Positions 60,281 to 64,000 of a stretch of 64,000 bases of DNA are shown here, in pieces. Each line of letters starts with the position of its first letter. Position 1 is the stretch's first letter. Source of the DNA: Stutzerimonas stutzeri. GTDB lineage: Bacteria > Pseudomonadota > Gammaproteobacteria > Pseudomonadales > Pseudomonadaceae. The notes under the pieces were generated by a model. The model saw nothing but the letters and a program-made list of their open reading frames with translations, was not told the origin of the DNA and made no database searches. The position numbers and the translations under genes were made by a program. The stretch covers positions 1-64,000 of the forward strand of contig NZ_JAAMQZ010000014.1 in the NCBI RefSeq assembly GCF_013522825.1, read 5' to 3'.

Positions 60281-60883
60281 TGAATGCCTGCAGAGCTTGA
60301 GGCCGGACAAGCATTATGAACGATTCGTCCAGACGGCCTCGACGAATACCGTAGAGGCCTTACATTACTTGCATTAGAAGGCCCGGACGAAGGGCCTTCC
60401 AAATGATGAAGATCCGCTATCTAATCAGGAGGTCACTACCTTGGGAGACATGCTCCGCTTTACGGCGCTGGCCATGTAGTAGTAAGTGACGACTCCGCGA
60501 CGTGCGTGCTGCAGAGCAAACTCGGCGAGGTAGACCTGATGCGGGAAATTCACAATTGCCTCCATTGGCATAACACACTGGTTGCCCCGAGGGTGATGGG
60601 GCTGATTGAAAGTCTGCCTTGCCCTGGTTTCTTGTGGAAACAGACAAAGGTCATGGGGAAGATTGAACGAATCTATCCATGCACCCCGCCTTTGGGCCTG
60701 GCCTGTAACACCATACAGGGCAGGCGAAGCGGCTTTCCCAAGCCTGGCGTGCCCTGTATGTCTGGTGAGACTGCGCAAAACCGCAGGAGTCACATCTTCC
60801 GCCCGCTGAAAGCAGATATTTTTTGCTCTCTGGGCACATGGAGGTAAAAAGCCAGGATTGGCTGATGAATATATTCGCAACAA
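60281..60883. other. Non-coding or decayed stretch with two inverted repeats
   Basis: Main part of a 693-bp gap. GAAGGCCC (60377-60384) pairs perfectly with GGGCCTTC (60392-60399). CATACAGGGCA (60712-60722) pairs with TGCCCTGTATG (60750-60760) around a 27-bp inner part that also has CAGGC/GCCTG. A 48-codon minus-strand frame (60425-60571) has no clear ribosome site. No gene can be supported; the base composition is lower in GC than around it. Confidence 0.55.
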
Positions 60884-60983
60884 GACCGAACACGTTCGGC
60901 CCTGCGAGCAGCGCAGGCGGTGCATGGCCGAATACCTACAGCCCTCGACACAGCAGCAAACGCAGGGCCGAATTCATTCGGCC
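60884..60983. repeat. Family B repeats at the end of opmB
   Basis: GACCGAACACGTTCGGCCC at 60884 and GGGCCGAATTCATTCGGCC at 60965-60983. The second palindrome overlaps the opmB end: its minus strand encodes the final Ala-Glu and the TGA stop (60976-60974). Confidence 0.85.
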
Positions 60984-62446
60984 AGCGCTTCCTCGGCCAA
61001 CTGCTCGCTATGCCAGCCACCGCCCAGCGCCGTCACCAACTGGACGCTGGAGGTCAGGCGGCTGCCCAGCAAGCTCAGGCTGGTACGTTCGTTGTTCAGC
61101 GCGGTGGTCTGCACGGTGACCACGCTGAGGAAATCCACGGTGCCGGCGCGATACTGGTTTTCGATCAGGCGCAGCGACTCCTGTGCGGCCTCCAGCGCTT
61201 CGCGCTGCACTTGCGCTTCCTCGGCCATCACCCGCAACTGCACCAGGCTGTCTTCGACTTCACGGAAACTGTCCAGCACCGTCTGCCGATAGCTGGCCAC
61301 GGTCTGGTCGTAACTGGCTTCGGCCTGTTCGATCCGCGAGCGGATCAGCCCGCCATCGAACAGGGTCATGGCGAATTCCGGGCCGATGGACCAGAAGCGA
61401 TTGGGCGTCTGGATCCAGTCATCCAGGGTGCCGCTGCGATAACCGCCCGCCGCGCTCAGGCTGAGATTGGGAAACCAGGCGGTCTTGGCCACACCGATTT
61501 CGGCATTGGCGGCCATGACAGAACGTTCGGCAGCCGCCACATCAGGGCGCCGCTCCAGCAGTTGCGACGGCAGCAGACCGGGAATCTGCGGCAGGCGCGG
61601 AATATCCTCCGCCTCGGCCACTGACAGCTCCGAAGGCGGCACACCGATCAGGACCGCGATGGCATGCTCCAGCTGGGCACGCTGGTATTGGAGATCGATG
61701 GCCTGGGCCTGGGTGCTTTTCAGCTGGGTCGTCGCCTGGCTGACATCGGATCTGGGCACGATTCCGGCACGGTACTGATTCTCGCTGATGCGCAGCGAAC
61801 GCGCGTAGGCCTGCACCGTGGCGTCGAGCAGGCGCTTCTGGGCATCGAGCACCCGCAACTGCAGGTAGTTCTGCACCAGTTCCGACTGCAGGCTCAGCCG
61901 CACCGCCGCAAGGTCGGCGGAACTGGCCTGCATGCTTGCGCGACTGGACTCCAGCCCCCTGCGCAGGCGCCCCCAGAGATCCAGCTCCCAGCTGGCGGCG
62001 AAATTCAGATCGTAGCTCTGGGAAACCCCGCCGCCGCCAGCACTGGTGACCGTGGAGCCATCCGGCAGCGTTGTGGTACTGCTGCCTGTGCCCCGACCGG
62101 AACGTGTTTTGCCGACATTGCCGGACAGCGACGGGAAGAAGCCGGCCCTGGCGCCGCGCACCAGCGCCCTGGCCTGGCGATATTGCGCCTCGGCTGCGGC
62201 GAGATTCTGGTTGGAAACATTCAGGCGCTCCACCAGGGCATCCAGTTCGGCATCCTCATACAGCTGCCACCATGGCCCGCCAAGAAACTGGTCGGCGGGC
62301 GTGGCCGGCTTCCAGCCTTCGGCCTGTTTGAACTCGCCAGCCGTCGGCAGATCCGGGCGCTGGTAGTCGGGGCCGAGGGTACAGGCTCCCAGGGACAGGC
62401 ACATGACCAGCACGGCCAGGGGGCGCAGGGGGAATAGCGAACTCAT
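60974..62446 (-). CDS. opmB: RND efflux outer-membrane lipoprotein, OpmB-like
   Basis: The protein has 490 residues. The lipobox LGAC (Cys at 22) gives a lipid anchor; CTLGPDYQRPDLPTAGEFKQ follows as in OprM/NodT proteins. Two repeated OEP domains have GARAGFFPSLSGNVGKT and FPNLSLSAAGGYRSG. Together with the upstream transporter gene (ATGA overlap) and overall sequence type this fits OpmB of MuxABC-OpmB, an aminocoumarin/macrolide/beta-lactam efflux pump in P. aeruginosa. The stop lies in a family B palindrome. Confidence 0.88.
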   Translation of the reverse strand: MSSLFPLRPLAVLVMCLSLGACTLGPDYQRPDLPTAGEFKQAEGWKPATPADQFLGGPWWQLYEDAELDALVERLNVSNQNLAAAEAQYRQARALVRGARAGFFPSLSGNVGKTRSGRGTGSSTTTLPDGSTVTSAGGGGVSQSYDLNFAASWELDLWGRLRRGLESSRASMQASSADLAAVRLSLQSELVQNYLQLRVLDAQKRLLDATVQAYARSLRISENQYRAGIVPRSDVSQATTQLKSTQAQAIDLQYQRAQLEHAIAVLIGVPPSELSVAEAEDIPRLPQIPGLLPSQLLERRPDVAAAERSVMAANAEIGVAKTAWFPNLSLSAAGGYRSGTLDDWIQTPNRFWSIGPEFAMTLFDGGLIRSRIEQAEASYDQTVASYRQTVLDSFREVEDSLVQLRVMAEEAQVQREALEAAQESLRLIENQYRAGTVDFLSVVTVQTTALNNERTSLSLLGSRLTSSVQLVTALGGGWHSEQLAEEALAE

Positions 62447-64000
62447 AGCGGATTATCCATTGCGGCATCGGTGCGAACACCACGCCAGCCGTTGAAACGA
62501 TGGCGCAGGCGGTCCAGGTACAGGTAGACCACAGGCGTGGTGTAGAGCGTCAGAATCTGGCTCAGGATCAGTCCACCGATGATGGTCAGGCCCAGCGGCT
62601 GGCGCATCTCGGCGCCTTCCGCACCGCCCAACAGCAGAGGCAGCGCGCCGAGGATCGCCGCCAGGGTGGTCATCAGGATCGGGCGGAAGCGCAGCAGGCA
62701 GGCACGGCGAATCGACTCTGCCGGCGGCAGCTTGTCGTTGCGCTCGAACTGCAGCGCCAGGTCGATCATCAGGATGGCGTTCTTCTTCACCACACCGATC
62801 AGCAGGAACAGTCCGAGCAGCGAGATCAGGCTGAACTGTTCGCGCATCAGGATGATCGCCAGCAGCGCCCCGACCCCCGCCGAAGGCAAGGTGGAGAGAA
62901 TCGTCAGCGGGTGAATGTAGCTCTCGTAGAGAATGCCCAGCACGATATAGACCAGCACCAGGGCGCCGAGAATCATCAGCGGCTGCCCCTGTTGAGTGCT
63001 TTCAAAGGCGCTACCGGAACCACCCAAACGCCCCTGCACTTCGCTGGGCATGCCGATGGCGGCTACCGCGCGCTCGATCGCCCGCGTGGCCTGATCGAGG
63101 CTGACGCCGGGCGCCAGGTCGAAGTCGATGTTCTCCGCGGCGAACTGGCCCTCGTGAGTGACACGGTCCTCTTCGAGGCTGCGTTCGTAGTGGGCGAAGG
63201 CCGACAGCGGCACGCGCCGGCCATCGCTGGTGATGACGTTGATCTGCTCCAGCACCTCGGGATGCTGGGCATAGGCCGGGTCGATCTCCATCACCACCCG
63301 GTACTGGTTGAGCGATTCATAGATGGTGGAAATCTGCCTCTGACTGAAGGCGTTGTTGAGCAGCGTGGTCACCGTGCTCATGTCGATGCCCAGGCGCTTG
63401 GCCTCGTCGCGGTCGATCTTCAGGCTGATCTGCTGCGCACCCTCGCCGTCATTGGCGTCGATGCTGGTCAGCTCCGGCAAGGCCATCAGCGCCCGCGTCA
63501 CCAGCGGCGTCCAGGTACGCAAGTCGGCCAGGTCGCTGGCCAGCAGGTTGTAGGAATACTGCGAACTGCTCTGGCGGCCACCGCCGAACTGCAAATCCTG
63601 GTCGGCCATGAGGAACATGCGCCCGCCCGGCACTTTCGGCTGGTTGGCACGAATCCGTTCGATGACTTTCTGCGCGGAAATCTTGCGCTCTTCCAACGGC
63701 TTGAGCCGGACGATCATGAAGGCATTGTTGATGCCGCCGCTGCCACCGATGAAGCCGGCGACGCTCTCCACCGCCGGATCGGTCAGCACCGCCTGCCGGT
63801 AGATTTCCATCTTCGGTTGCATGACCTGGAACGACAGGCCATCGTCGCCACGGATGAAGCCCGTCAGCTGGCCGGTATCCTGCTGCGGCAACAGGATTTT
63901 CGGCACCTCGATATAGAGGAAGACGTTCAGGCCGATGGTCGCCAGCAGGCTGATCAGGGTGATGCGTCGATGCCGCAGCGCCCAGCCCAGGGAGCGGTCG
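62443..64000 (-). CDS. muxC: RND efflux inner-membrane transporter, MuxC/MdtC-like, C-terminal half (5' end outside window)
   Basis: About 518 residues are open to the window end with no start, so the N-terminal half lies beyond. DRSLGWALRHRRITLISLLATIGLNVFLY is the start of the second repeat. Porter sequence (FAAENIDFDLAPGVSLDQA) and helices follow, with GVVKKNAILMIDLALQFER, in which the Lys-Lys pair is typical of MdtC/MuxC. The end PLLLGGAEGAEMRQPLGLTIIGGL is a general RND motif. It acts as one of two RND subunits (MuxB plus MuxC) with OpmB encoded downstream. Confidence 0.92.
   Translation of the reverse strand, partial: DRSLGWALRHRRITLISLLATIGLNVFLYIEVPKILLPQQDTGQLTGFIRGDDGLSFQVMQPKMEIYRQAVLTDPAVESVAGFIGGSGGINNAFMIVRLKPLEERKISAQKVIERIRANQPKVPGGRMFLMADQDLQFGGGRQSSSQYSYNLLASDLADLRTWTPLVTRALMALPELTSIDANDGEGAQQISLKIDRDEAKRLGIDMSTVTTLLNNAFSQRQISTIYESLNQYRVVMEIDPAYAQHPEVLEQINVITSDGRRVPLSAFAHYERSLEEDRVTHEGQFAAENIDFDLAPGVSLDQATRAIERAVAAIGMPSEVQGRLGGSGSAFESTQQGQPLMILGALVLVYIVLGILYESYIHPLTILSTLPSAGVGALLAIILMREQFSLISLLGLFLLIGVVKKNAILMIDLALQFERNDKLPPAESIRRACLLRFRPILMTTLAAILGALPLLLGGAEGAEMRQPLGLTIIGGLILSQILTLYTTPVVYLYLDRLRHRFNGWRGVRTDAAMDNPL

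Noticed and set aside
60425..60571. 48-codon minus-strand frame in the gap before opmB
   Set aside because: No convincing ribosome site or family; left as part of the described gap.

Overview
The window is high-GC chromosomal DNA from a gamma-proteobacterium, almost certainly a Pseudomonas. Gene content and order point there: the exa/ped ethanol-oxidation cluster, AgmR, a NosP-NahK pair, trifunctional PutA, MuxC-OpmB and ybhPON-like genes. The intergenic GTAGGTCGG.. and GTAGGGCCGAA.. repeats suggest the P. mendocina/oleovorans group, which is inference. I see no tRNA, rRNA, CRISPR array or intact prophage.

Region 1 (1-24.3 kb) is an ethanol/alcohol oxidation island behind a cut-off IS110-type transposase. 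A PQQ- and Ca-dependent alcohol dehydrogenase (exaA) is divergent from its cytochrome c550 (pedF/exaB) and a MoxJ-like binding protein. A pentapeptide-repeat protein and a membrane histidine kinase/NarL-type regulator pair follow. Next come a histidine-free cupredoxin-like protein, a five-gene PQQ-associated ABC operon, a large TonB-dependent receptor, AgmR, the NO-sensing NosP-NahK pair, a porin and PqqF. pqqABCDE are not in the window. A recurring TAC[C/T]TTGG box in six intergenic regions of this block is a candidate common operator.

Region 2 (24.3-42 kb) is mostly housekeeping and iron supply. It holds a diguanylate cyclase, ferrochelatase, PutA, and a Fur-box-preceded operon (MFS, TonB siderophore receptor, two FecCD permeases, ATPase, binding protein), then uppP and a Cache-type chemoreceptor. 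A 144-bp MITE sits in frame inside the first FecCD permease gene.

Region 3 (42-47.2 kb) is a MerR-family regulator with a divergent reductase/epimerase gene and a separate three-gene operon (secreted acetoacetate-decarboxylase-like protein, aldehyde dehydrogenase, saccharopine-dehydrogenase-like reductase). Both promoters have the 19-bp -35/-10 spacing typical of MerR control.

Region 4 (47.5-64 kb) holds small unknown proteins, a DUF421 membrane protein with a zinc-ribbon tail, DNA topoisomerase IB, a REC-CheC/PAS-GGDEF operon and nfuA. A dioxygenase-DUF2218-cytochrome b561 operon with a divergent LysR follows, then a ybhPON-like phospholipid operon, an MFS transporter, and the 3' part of a MuxC-OpmB efflux system running off the window end.

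Two families of palindromic intergenic repeats lie between genes, and several genes take their stop codon from them.
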